Of a DNA stretch of 64,000 nucleotides, positions 45,543 to 56,261 are shown one piece after another (position 1 is the stretch's first letter; every line of letters starts with the position of its first letter). The stretch covers positions 62,001-126,000 of the forward strand of contig JAWPHD010005566.1 in NCBI GenBank assembly GCA_037043455.1, read 5' to 3'. Source of the DNA: Cyrtodaria siliqua (Eukaryota > Mollusca > Bivalvia > Adapedonta > Hiatellidae). Below the pieces are notes generated by a model. The model was not told the DNA's origin and made no database searches. It saw only the letters and a list, made by a program, of their open reading frames with translations. The translations under genes were made by a program, and so were the position numbers.

Positions 45543-46933
45543 GTAGTTATCGACCGTAAATTAACGTTTATACCACACCTTAAATACTTGAAGGCCAAGT
45601 GCCTTAAAGCTTTTAATTTACTTAAAGTTGTTGCAAACACTAACTGGGGAGCAGATCGTAAAGTACTTTTACAACTTTATAGATCTCTTATCAGATCCAA
45701 GCTGGACTACGGCTCAATAGTATATGGATCGACTCGCAAGTCATACTTGCAGATGCTCGATCCTATACATATTCAAGAATTACGACTCGCATTAGGTGCC
45801 TTTCGTACATCACCAGCCGAAAGTCTATATGTTGAAGCTAAAGAACCATCACTGTCTCATAGACGGGACAAATTAGCCCTTCAATATGCCATTAAATTAC
45901 AATCTAACCCTTCAAACCCAACTTTCGATAATGTTTTTAATCCAAGTTATGAACCTCTTTTTGATCGAAAACCGAAAGCCATTCGACGATTTGGAATTCG
46001 TATTAAACCAAAATTAAGAGACACTGAACTCGACCTAAATTTGATTGCCAAATACAAAGTGGACTTTGGAAACACCAACAATTATTTTTGATCTTTGTAA
46101 TAGTAACAAATCCAGTACAGACCCTACTGTCTTTCAAAGCACATTTAATGAAATTAAATCGAAATACAGTAACTTTCAACATATATACACAGATGGTTCT
46201 AAAAATGGAGATAAGGTAGCTGCAGCAGCTATTTTTCACAAACACATCATAAAGAGCCGCCTACCTGACAAGGCCTCTATCTTTTCAGCTGAACTTAAGG
46301 CAATTGAACTTGCCTTCAATTATATTCAGGAATCTGTTGATGACCATTTTGTAATATCTTCTGATTCCCTTTCATCTCTTCAAGCACTGGGTAATATGAA
46401 ACACGATAACCCAGTTGTGCTTCAACTTTTAGAAAAGTACAATTCTCTTATAGTTGATAATGTTATTATTTTCTGCTGGCTTCCAAGCTAAAGCAGCATT
46501 AGGTTTACATATATCTAATGCTAAATTACCTTATACTGATTTTAAAAGTTGTATTAACACATTTATTTGTAACTCTTGGCAAGCCGCTTGGGATTTGTCA
46601 GTTAACAATAAACGCCATTCAATTAAGCCGTTACTTGGAGAATGGCGTTCTTCTAGTAGACTCATTCGTCGAGAAGAAGTTGTCCTAGCCCGGTGCAGGA
46701 TAGGGCATACACGTTATACTCATTCATATTTATTACAAGGTGAGCAATTACCAGAATGTATACCCTGCTTTGCACTGTTAACGGTCAAACACATCTTGTT
46801 GGAATGTGTAGACTCTGATCCTATGCGTCAAAGGTACTACAATGTTAATACTATGACCGAGTTATTTGATACTATAGATTTTAGTCTTGTTTTAGATTTC
46901 CTGAAGGAAGTCAGACTATATAAAGCATTATAA
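45543..46933 (+). pseudogene. I-type LINE ORF2 C-terminal half: RT end, RNase H, tail
   Basis: The first frame (45543-46091) has IDRKLTFIPHLKYLKAKCLK, SLIRSKLDYGSIVYGS and ELRLALGAFRTSPAESLYVE, the post-RT block. A one-base shift near 46070 leads to the RNase H frame, with YTDGSKNGDK (first Asp), SAELKAIELAF (Glu) and SSDSLSSLQAL (Asp). At 46487 a 41-bp segment present in the duplicate copy is missing, removing the His- and Asp-bearing HVGIRGNDRAD region and shifting the frame. The last frame (46454-46933) has WRSSSRLIRREEVVLARCRI, GHTRYTHSYLLQGEQLPECI and HILLECVDSD, a Cys/His end motif. RT plus RNase H places it with I-type LINEs. Dead. Confidence 0.8.
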
Positions 46934-47399
46934 TGTGTTCTTGTATATATTTACATCTTTATATACCCATTTTCAGGCATTTGTTGATTTACATATATAG
47001 TTTATATTAGTACCATATAATCCCTTATTTGTAAATAGTTTCATCTTTATATATTTACATTAATTTTTAATTAATCCTTCTTTTCTTCATCTTTCGTCAG
47101 TTTTTGCGCACAAAATGACCTATTTATGTGTCGACGTACCGTAAAACATCATTCATTCATTCATATTCTAAGGACACACAAGTTAGTTGAATATATCTTT
47201 TTAGAAAAGAAAAGCATATCAATGAAGCCTCACATTTAGCACATACTATAAACATTAGGTGTAAACCCGGTACCAGCGCAAATGGATTCTCGACGAAAGC
47301 CAGTCACGGTTGCTCATCGACAGTGGTATCGGTTTCACCACGAATAGTCAATGATTCTCAACGATGTCTGTTGAAAGACGTGGATTTTGAATGAAAATG

Positions 47400-48120
47400 G
47401 TAAGCATTTTGCTTTTTAAAGTTTTTCAGGCGAAATTCATTTTTATATACGCTAATATGTGTTAACTAATTATGTTTAATAAAAGTGTTTTGCATAGTTT
47501 CTATATAAACCACATTTTATAAATTACATTTTATACATCAATTTACAAAATGAAAGAATTCTTAAAAACTTCAAAACGTATAGCACTTTAATACATTATA
47601 CTTTATCAAAACATGTATACAAACCAGTAGAAAATAATAATTAGTTCATATTGTTTGTCATAGGGTTAAAAAGAACTGTTTAAAAAAACGCATGTCATGG
47701 TTTCTCCCTGAAAGTGTCACGGCGTCTCGACAACAACATTTTTAATGTAACGGTTACGCATCGACGATTTTTCTCTTTTCAGAATCTAGCTAGCAAATGC
47801 AAACATTATTCTCTGTGGTGTTCATCATGTACATATGAATCGAATGTCACAGGGACAGGAAAACATAATAATATAGACAGCTGAATCAAATTACGGGATT
47901 AATCATAAAACTATTCCATTTAAAATACACGGAAACGGCACATAGTATGATTCATACCAAATTTATGAGCCTACGTGCGTAGACTTAGCTGCCTACTGTT
48001 CAGTAGAAGAACAATTTAAAACCATTATTAAGGGGTGTGGTATTGCCTTTGTAAACACCATTTGCTGATATCGCCTTTTCCAATAGGTGATATCACCAAT
48101 GATGTTATTAATATTAATAG
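47400..48120. other. No gene seen
   Basis: AT-rich. GAAAATGGTAAGC at 47394 resembles a splice donor, but no coding exon is supported. Confidence 0.35.
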
Positions 48121-48317
48121 TGGAGTGCGTGGTCCAGTGGTAGAGCGCCGAACTCAGAATCGAGAGGTCGTGGTTTCGATCCTCGCCGCGGCCACGTTTT
48201 TATCCTCGAGCAAGATAATTAATCCACATTGCTTAGTACTGGTTCTACCCAGGAAGCCATCGAGAGTGATTAATCTAAGTTGCAATAACTTGTTTCGCAA
48301 TCGATGTAAAATAAATA
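48121..48317 (+). mobile_element. SINE family B (tRNA-derived)
   Basis: A tRNA-like head has box A GTGGTCCAGTGG (48129) and box B GGTTTCGATCC (48172). The body contains TTAGTACTGGTTCTACCCAG (48234), the same block as in SINE family A, and the tail reads ACTTGTTTCGCAATCGATGT then AAAATAAAT. The acceptor ends do not pair as a functional tRNA. Single copy in this window. Confidence 0.7.
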
Positions 48318-48639
48318 TGTTTAAACTATGTTATTAATAAAAGCCAATACGGCTTTTCATACATCAATTCATGCTTTTGTGACGCTACTAAATCTTTAAA
48401 TACTCGTCATATCCAATATTTTTTTTTTAACATTCCATATGTATACCATTGTAGTGTAACCAACATACTACAAGTTTGTATTCACTGGTGTACTCGTTAA
48501 AATGAGAAAGAGCATGAAATGCGACATTTGGAAATCGCCGAACACGATAAATGCAAACAATACTGCAGTCTCGGTTTGATTGAGACTGTTCATGAACGAT
48601 AGTGAAAAATGGTTGCTACCATTTATGCCCTCTGCCCCG

Positions 48640-49354
48640 GATTGAGCATTAAAATTAGCCTTTCGATATATTAATCCGGTGTCATTTTGACTTTAAACAT
48701 ACTTGCATATATTTAAATACAATGTTGATTGTTCAACTTTTCTTCGTTATTCTACCATGGGTTTGAATATATTACTGATGAAATAAAATCAACAGTTAGT
48801 AATATGCAAAAAACTATTTGCCTTATATTATTCTTATAATTAATATTACTGATTAAACAATGCATTTTTATGTAAAACTAGAAATGTGTCCATGGGACAC
48901 GGATGCCCCACTGCAAAACAATCAGTGTAAAACGTAAAAGTGAGTCATTACTCCGGCTAGACTGGGTCGATTTTGACGCTGAAACGATATACACATCTTG
49001 ACATCATAGGTAAGCATTTTGTAAAGTTTCGGAGCAATCGTTTGAAAACTGTGGGAGTAGAAAACACATAAGATATTTTGACATAAAATTTGACGAAAAA
49101 GGGGCCATAACTCCAATAATACTGAGTCGATTTTGACGCTATAACGACATGCACATCTTGACATCATAGGTAAGCATCCTATAAACTTTCGAAGCAATCG
49201 GTTTGAAAACTGTGGGAGGAGATAGACACAAACGTTTCGGGACGGAAGGACGGAAGGACGGAAGGACGGACGGACATGGCTAACGTTATATGTCCCGTCA
49301 CCATTCGGCGGTGGGGGCATAAAAACTAAACTCGATTGCCGTGTGACCCTTTAA
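48640..49354. mobile_element. TTAA-type MITE family Q, copy 2, with nested insertion
   Basis: Homology to copy 1 starts at about 48640 (GAGCATTAAAATTAG, ATATATTAATCC, TTTTGACTTTAAACATACTT) and runs to 48880. It resumes at 49322 with CTCGATTGCCGTGTGACCC and ends at TTAA 49351-49354. The left terminus is missing. The interruption is the GGAC-tailed element at 48881-49321. Confidence 0.65.
48881..49321. mobile_element. GGAC-tailed non-autonomous element, short copy with 7-bp TSD
   Basis: About 441 bp beginning GAAATGTGTCCATGGGACAC. It holds two internal diverged units (GGGTCGATTTTGACGCTGAA at 48964 and GAGTCGATTTTGACGCTATA at 49125). It ends with a GGAAGGACGGAAGGACGGAC tract and CGGTGGGGGCAT. 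AAAACTA flanks it on both sides (48874-48880 and 49322-49328). The intact MITE near 8.1 kb has this heptamer once. It shares head and tail with 12613-13308. Confidence 0.7.
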
Positions 49355-49722
49355 GGAGGACTCATCACTTTCATCTTCCATAGATGTACTAACATCAACT
49401 TACTTTATGCATATGGAAGATCCTTCCTCAAATGTAACCTCCATCACACTCTCAAACCTACTGGTATCTACAATTTCCTCCATTAATCAACCCTGTAATT
49501 GTCGTAGAAAATCCGTGACACTTTAAGGGTGAAACCGTGACATTAGAATTGCAATCGTCAGGACACCGTGACAGATTTATACAATGGCATTGTTATGCTG
49601 AAAAACTACATAATACATGCAGTATTCGTCGCGCAACCGTGACTGGCTTTCGTCGAGAATCCATTTGCGTTGATACCGGGTTTACCCCAGTGATAAAGGT
49701 AGAGATGTCGTGAGTAATCACG
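49355..49722. other. Left flank of the minisatellite; weak coding-like patch
   Basis: A minus-strand frame at about 49485-49400 reads LMEEIVDTSRFESVMEVTFE. It has no recognised family and is short. The right arm of the inverted repeat (49633-49685) also lies here. Confidence 0.25.
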
Positions 49723-52700
49723 GCGTGGGAAACTGGGAGTGTTAACGGGACAGACAGAATGAGTGGGAAACTGGGAGTGTTAACGGGACAGACAGAATGC
49801 GTGGGAAACTGGGAGTGTTAACGGGACAGACAGACAGAATGCGTGGGAAACTGGGAGTGTTAACGGGACAGACAGACAGAATGCGTGGGAAACTGGGAGT
49901 GTTAACGGGACAGACAGACATAATGCGTGGGAAACTGGGAGTGTTAACGGGACAGACAGACAGAATGCGTGGGAAACTGGGAGTGTTAACGGGACAGACG
50001 GTAGGCCGGTGAAACTGGGAGTGTTAAAGGGACAGACGGTAGGCCGGTGAAACTGGGAGTGTTAAAGGGACAGACGGCATGCCGGTGAAACTGGGAGTGT
50101 TAAAGGGACAGACGGCAGGCCGGTGAAACTGGGAGTGTTAAAGGGACAGACGGCAGGCCGGTGAAACTGGGAGTGTTAAAGGGACAGACGGCAGGCCGGT
50201 GAAACTGGGAGTGTTAAAGGGACAGACGGCAGGCCGGTGAAACTGGGAGTGTTAAAGAGACAGACGGCAGGCGTGAGAAACTGGGAGTGTTAAAGGGACA
50301 GACGGCAGGCGTGAGAAACTGGGAGTGTTAAAGGGACAGACGGCAGGCCGGTGAAACTGGGAGTGTTAAAGGGACAGACGGCAGGCGTGAGAAACTGGGA
50401 GTGTTAAAGGGACAGACGGTAGGCCGGTGAAACTGGGATTGTTAAAGGGACAGACGGCAGGCCGGTGAAACTGGGAGTGTTAAAGGGACAGACGGTAGGC
50501 CGGTCAAACTGGGAGTGTTAAAGGGACAGACGGTAGGCCGGTGAAACTGGGAGTGTTAAAGGGACAGACGGCAGGCCGGTGAAACTGGGAGTGTTAAAGG
50601 GACAGACGGCAGGCCGGTGAAACTGGGAGTGTTAAAGGGACAGACGGTAGGCCGGTGAAACTGGGAGTGTTAAAGGGACAGACGGCAGGCCGGTGAAACT
50701 GGGAGTGTTAAAGGGACAGACGGCAGGCCGGTGAAACTGGGAGTGTTAAAGGGACAGACGGCAGGCGTGAGAAACTGGGAGTGTTAAAGGAACAGACGGC
50801 AGGCCGGTGAAACTGTGAGTGTTAAAGGGACAGACGGCAGGCCGGTGAAACTGGGAGTGTTAAAGGGACAGACGGCAGGCGTGAGAAACTTGGAGTGTTA
50901 AAGGGACAGACGGTAGGCCGGTGAAACTGGGAGTGTTAAAGGGACAGACGGTAGGCCGGTGAAACTGGGAGTGTTAAAGGGACAGACGGCAGGCCGGTAA
51001 AACTGGGAGTGTTAAAGGGACAGACGGCAGGCGTGAGAAGCTGGGAGTGTTAAAGGGACAGACGGTAGGCCGGTGAAACTGGGAGTGTTAAAGGGACAGA
51101 CGGCAGGCCGGTGAAACTGGGAGTGTTAAAGGGACAGACGGCAGGCGTGAGAAACTGGGAGTGTTAAAGGGACAGACAGCAGGCCGGTGAAACTGGGAGT
51201 GTTAAAGGGACAGACGGCAGGCCGGTGAAACTGGGAGTGTTAAAGGGACAGACGGCAGGCGTGAGAAACTGGGAGTGTTAAAGGGACAGACGGTAGGCCG
51301 GTGAAACTGGGAGTGTTAAAGGGACAGACGGTAGGCCGGTGAAACTGGGAGTGTTAAAGGGACAGACGGCAGGCCGGTGAAACTGGGAGTGTTAAAGGGA
51401 CAGACGGCAGGCCGGTGAAACTGGGAGTGTTAAAGGGACAGACGGCAGGCGTGAGAAACTGGGAGTGTTAAAGGGACAGACGGTAGGCCGGTGAAACTGG
51501 GAGTGTTAAAGGGACAGACGGTAGGCCGGTGAAACTGGGAGTGTTAAAGGGACAGACGGTAGGCCGGTGAAACTGGGAGTGATAAAGGGACAGACGGCAT
51601 GCCGGTGAAACTGGGAGTGTTAAAGGGACAGACGGCAGGCGTGAGAAACTGGGAGTGTTAATGGAACAGACGGCAGGCGTGAGAAACTGGGAGTATTAAA
51701 GGGACAGACGGCAGGCGTGAGAAACTGGGAGTGTTTAAGGGACAGACGGCAGGCGTGAGAATCTGGGAGTGTTAAAGGGACAGACGGCAGGCGTGAGAAA
51801 CTGGGAGTGTTAAAGGGACAGACGGTAGGCCGGTGAAACTGGGAGTGTTAAAGGGACAGACGGTAGGCCGGTGAAACTGGGAGTGTTAAAGGGACAGACG
51901 GTAGGCCGGTGAAACTGGGAGTGTTAAAGGGACAGACGGTAGGCCGGTCAAACTGGGAGTGTTAAAGGGACAGACGGTAGGCCGGTGAAACTGGGAGTGT
52001 TAAAGGGACAGACGGCAGGCCGGTGAAACTGGGAGTGTTAAAGGGACAGACGGCAGGCCGGTGAAACTGGGAGTGTTAAAGGGACAGACGGTAGGCCGGT
52101 GAAACTGGGAGTGTTAAAGGGACAGACGGCAGGCCGGTGAAACTGGGAGTGTTAAAGGGACAGACGGCAGGCCGGTGAAACTGGGAGTGTTAAAAGGACA
52201 GACGGCAGGCGTGAGAAACTGGGAGTGTTAAAGGGACAGACGGCAGGCCGGTGAAACTGTGAGTGTTAAAGGGACAGACGGCAGGCCGGTGAAACTGGGA
52301 GTGTTAAAGGGACAGACGGCAGGCGTGAGAAACTGGGAGTGTTAAAGGGACAGACGGTAGGCCGGTGAAACTGGGAGTGTTAAAGGGACAGACGGTAGGC
52401 CGGTGAAACTGGGAGTGTTAAAGGGACAGACGGCAGGCCGGTAAAACTGGGAGTGTTAAAGGGACAGACGGCAGGCGTGAGAAGCTGGGAGTGTTAAAGG
52501 GACAGACGGTAGGCCGGTGAAACTGGGAGTGTTAAAGGGACAGACGGCAGGCCGGTGAAACTGGGAGTGTTAAAGGGACAGACGGCAGGCGTGAGAAACT
52601 GGGAGTGTTAAAGGGACAGACGGAAGGCCGGTGAAACTGGGAGTGTTAAAGGGACAGACGGCAGGCGTGAGAAACTGGGAGTGTTAAAGGGACAGACGGT

Positions 52701-54523
52701 AGGCCGGTGAAACTGGGAGTGTTAAAGGGACAGACGGTAGGCCGGTGAAACTGGGAGTGTTAAAGGGACAGACGGCATGCCGGTGAAACTGGGAGTGTTA
52801 AAGGGACAGACGGCAGGCCGGTGAAACTGGGAGTGTTAAAGGGACAGACGGCAGGCGTGAGAAACTGGGAGTGTTAAAGGGACAGACGGTAGGCCGGTGA
52901 AACTGGGAGTGTTAAAGGGACAGACGGTAGGCCGTTGAAACTGGGAGTGTTAAAGGGACAGACGGTAGGCCGGTGAAACTGGGAGTGTTAAAGGGACAGA
53001 CGGCATGCCGGTGAAACTGCTAGTGTTAAAGGGACAGACGGCAGGCGTGAGAAACTGGGAGTGTTAATGGAACAGACGGCAGGCGTGAGAAACTGGGAGT
53101 GTTAAAGGGACAGACGGCAGGCGTGAGAAACTGGGAGTGTTTAAGGGACAGACGGCAGGCGTGAGAAATTGGGAGTGTTAAAGGGACAGACGGCAGGCGT
53201 GAGAAACTGGGAGTGTTAAAGGGACAGACGGTAGGCCGGTGAAACTGGGAGTGTTAAAGGGACAGACGGTAGGCCGGTGAAACTGGGAGTGTTAAAGGGA
53301 CAGACGGTAGGCCGGTGAAACTGGGAGTGTTAAATGGACAGACGGCAGGCCGGTGAAACTGGGAGTGTTAAAGGGACAGACGGCAGGCGTGAGAAACTGG
53401 GAGTGTTACTGGAACAGACGGCAGGCGTGAGAAACAGGGAGTGTTAAAGGGACAGACGGCAGGCGTGAGAAACTGGGAGTGTTAAAGGGACAGACGGCAG
53501 GCGTGAGAAACTGGGAGTGTTAAAGGGACAGACGGCAGGCGTGAGAAACTGGGAGTGTTAAAGGGACAGACGGCAGGCCGGTGAAACTGGGAGTGTTAAT
53601 GGAACAGACGGCAGGCGTGAGAAACTGGGAGTGTTAAAGGGACAGACGGCAGGCGTGAGAAACTGGGAGTGTTAAAGGGACAGACGGCAGGCGTGAGAAA
53701 CTGGGAGTGTTAAAGGGACAGACGGCAGGCCGGTGAAACTTGGAGTGTTAAAGGGACAGACGGTAGGCCGGTGAAACTGGGAGTGTTAAAGGGACAGACG
53801 GCAGGCCGGTGAAACTTGGAGTGTTAAAGGGACAGACGGCAGGCCGGTGAAACTGGGAGTGTTAAAGGGACAGACGGTAGGCGTGAGAAACTGGGAGTGT
53901 TAAAGGCACAGACGGTAGGCCGGTGAAACTGGGAGTGTTAAAGGGACAGACGGTAGGCCGGTGAAACTGGGAGTGTTAAAGGGACAGACGGCAGGCCGGT
54001 GAAACTGGGAGTGTTAAAGGGACAGACGGTAGGCGTGAGAAACTGGGAGTGTTAAAGGGACAGACGGCAGGCCGGTGAAACTGGGAGTGTTAAAGGGACA
54101 GACGGCAGGCCGGTGAAACTGGGAGTGTTAAAGGGACAGACGGCAGGCCGGTGAAACTGGGAGTGTTAAAGGGACAGACGGTAGGCGTGAGAAACTGGGA
54201 GTGTTAAAGGCACAGACGGTAGGCCGGTGAAACTGGGAGTGTTAAAGGGACAGACGGTAGGCCGGTGAAACTGGGAGTGTTAAAGGGACAGACGGCAGGC
54301 CGGTGAAACTGGGAGTGTTAAAGGGACAGACGGTAGGCGTGAGAAACTGGGAGTGTTAAAGGGACAGACGGCAGGCCGGTGAAACTGGGAGTGTTAAAGG
54401 GACAGACGGTAGGCCGGTGAAACTGGGAGTGTTAATGGAACAGACGGCAGGCGTGAGAAACTGGGAATGGTAAAGGGACAGACGGCAGACGTGGGAAACT
54501 TGGAGTGTTAAAGGGACAGACGC
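49723..54523. repeat. 38-bp minisatellite, about 126 units, with higher-order structure
   Basis: The unit is AAACTGGGAGTGTTAAAGGG followed by ACAGACGG, then either CAGG or TAGG and CCGGTG or CGTGAG. Both variants are 38 bp. The first few units differ: they read GTGTTAACGGG and carry ACAGACAGACAG, giving 38- or 42-bp periods. The 42-bp ones create a spurious 14-residue repeat frame at 49797-50012. Rare variants recur at fixed distances, showing segmental duplication. The unit is markedly more GC-rich than its flanks. 38 is not divisible by 3, so the array is not coding. Confidence 0.95.
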
Positions 54524-54781
54524 CAATCTGGATTTCTCGCGGCGTCCCATTTGTTATGTACTACAAAGCTTGTGTTTGCAAATCATTAATAATAATAATT
54601 TAAATAGTTCAAAGCAACTTTTTTAATATTACTAAGCGTTGCGTAAATTGCACCAATAATATATTTTAACATAACATAGAATAACAAAGATAAATTAAAC
54701 TCTTTAAATAAGCAACAACAGTATATGCAGACAGTTTTAAAGTCAAAACGATGATGGCGTATTGCCGTGTGTCACCTTTAA
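54508..54781 (-). mobile_element. TTAA-type MITE family Q, copy 3, fused to the minisatellite
   Basis: Read in reverse, this matches copy 1 along its length: CATTAATAATAATAATTT, TTCAAAGCAAC, ATATTACTAAGCGTTG, TTGCACCAATAATATATT and AAAGTCAAAACGATGATGG. The right end is ATTGCCGTGTGTCACCTTTAA (54761-54781; TTAA at the edge). The left end, TTAAAGGGACAGACGCCAAT (54508), is at the same time the second half of the last minisatellite unit. Confidence 0.7.
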
Positions 54782-56261
54782 ATTTTAATTTCTTATGCGA
54801 AACTATAATGGCAGCATCCCTTATTAGCAGATGTTCTTTCTACTGCTAACATCAAACCAAACAAGGACCTCGTGTATTTGTATTTAAAGTCTCGATCACG
54901 CCATCAACAGGCAACTTTTACAACAGATGTACAATGTTTTTAAACCTACTGACGACGAAGTATGTAATATAAAATTTACATATTTTCAGAATCCAAACTC
55001 TATATACACAATATAAACAGCCGTCAAACCCCAAAACTGAAGCTTGAATTAAGAGTTACCAACCCATAATTCATTTTAGGCATATTCAATCACGCGCACC
55101 CGTGAATAAACGTTTACTTTTTATCGGCACATATACATTATTATATGACCTGAACACATGGATAGAGTTTTGATAAACGTTTTTGTAGTGTAATTTTGCC
55201 GTTATTTGGCGGGTTAGTTTCTTTAAGAATATTTGAATATTTATAAATACTAGTCATTTAAATACGCATATTGAGGCAAAGAGGTTTAACTAAAAGTCAG
55301 CGCATTATATTTTGTCATATATGTGTTGTGATTTTCTCCAGTTGCTAATTTAGGAATTCCAAATATTTGTTCCTTTTTTTGTATTTATCATATTACGCTA
55401 GTGAAATAAATATGCAAATGAGGACCGAATCATTGTTTGGTATTTTCCGTTCAGCTCGGAGTACATCGGAATTGTTTCGTCGATTTTCGTAACCTTAATT
55501 ATCTTTTGCTTTAATTGCGTCTAAAATATCGGGATTTATCCAGTCCGGTGAAAGGAAACAATTCGACTTCCATAAAATAATGACCCCGCGGTCATTTTGC
55601 TATGTAGTAAAATGATACCCGGTCAAAATTCTGTGATAGAAAGACACCCCGGTCATACTTTGTTCTGTCGTGGAATGGCTCTTTCAAAAAAGCCAGAATA
55701 TTTCAAACCACTCACACTATAAAATATGACCACTGTAAACTATTGACTCCTAGTAAATGTTATCTGCTTGACTTAAAAAACCCAAAAGCCAACCTTTAGG
55801 TATAATACAGTTTATATATGAATGGTTCAAGGAAGGAACTTTTCACGGTTTGCTATATCCACAGGCTTAGGCATGTCGGTACAGGAGACATTCGTTTTGC
55901 CTTACCTTGACCATTCACGTTAAACCCAGAATTCGCATGAAACATAGGAAAAAAGGAATGACTCCGGTGCCGACATGTCTAATCTTGAGGTTTCGTTACA
56001 CCCAAAATAGTTATAGACAAGTTTTACTTTTGTTTTGTTATCGTTTTTTGATTGTTTATATCTTTTTTGGGGTTCTATTGGAATGTTTTCGTGCGCATTA
56101 TTAAACGAACACTTTTTGACCATTTTTTTTTGTTCATCTCCGTGGCAACTCCTTTTTCAAGGGGGATTGGGTCATATGGCATGGCTCCATGATTTTGTTA
56201 AGTATATAATTTGATCGATGGATACATTTAAGGTTGGCCAAATAGGTTTGTAATAGGTACG
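54782..56261. other. No gene; loosely repeated GACCCCGGTCAT-type motifs
   Basis: 55590-55670 carries ATGACCCCGCGGTCATTTTG, ATGATACCCGGTCAAAATT and GACACCCCGGTCATACTTTG, a short-motif repeat that reappears at 58310-58470. 55872-55985 holds a weak inverted pair (GGCATGTCGGTACAGGAG against GGTGCCGACATGTC). The rest is AT-rich; short frames are unsupported. Confidence 0.4.

Larger units (their letters stand above)
44014..47174 (+). mobile_element. I-type LINE insertion, rearranged, bounded by 12-bp TSD
   Basis: ATATTCTAAGGA at 44014-44025 and again at 47163-47174 flanks the whole block. The left piece (44026-44430) is an RNase H segment. The middle (about 44740-45475) is repeat family Y. The right piece (45543-46933) is the end of the RT, RNase H and C-terminus, then a 3' untranslated region and a CATTCATTCATTC tail directly against the right TSD. 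The left RNase H piece is a duplicate of 46316-46680 in the right piece. The block is therefore one insertion that was later duplicated, or a compound of two. Confidence 0.65.
47261..49686. repeat. Widely spaced inverted repeat, about 53-bp arms
   Basis: Left arm 47261-47313 (GGTACCAGCGCAAATGGATT, CTCGACGAAAGCCAGTCACG) matches the inverse at 49633-49685 with two mismatches. A second, weaker pair is GGTTTCTCCCTGAAAGTGTC (47698) against the inverse near 49515-49545. Each arm is open in one frame reading MDSRRKPVTVA. GTCACGG recurs several times near both arms. The pair could be the ends of a large foldback element or an inverted duplicated exon. Confidence 0.55.

Noticed and set aside
48121..48196. 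Functional tRNA gene
   Set aside because: Box A and box B are good, but the acceptor ends do not pair and a SINE body and tail follow directly.
49797..50012. 71-residue ORF made of a 14-residue repeat
   Set aside because: It exists only because the edge units of the minisatellite are 42 bp. It stops where the period becomes 38 bp, and nothing else suggests a gene.
49723..54523. CRISPR-like array
   Set aside because: Units are contiguous with no unique spacers, and the genome is eukaryotic.
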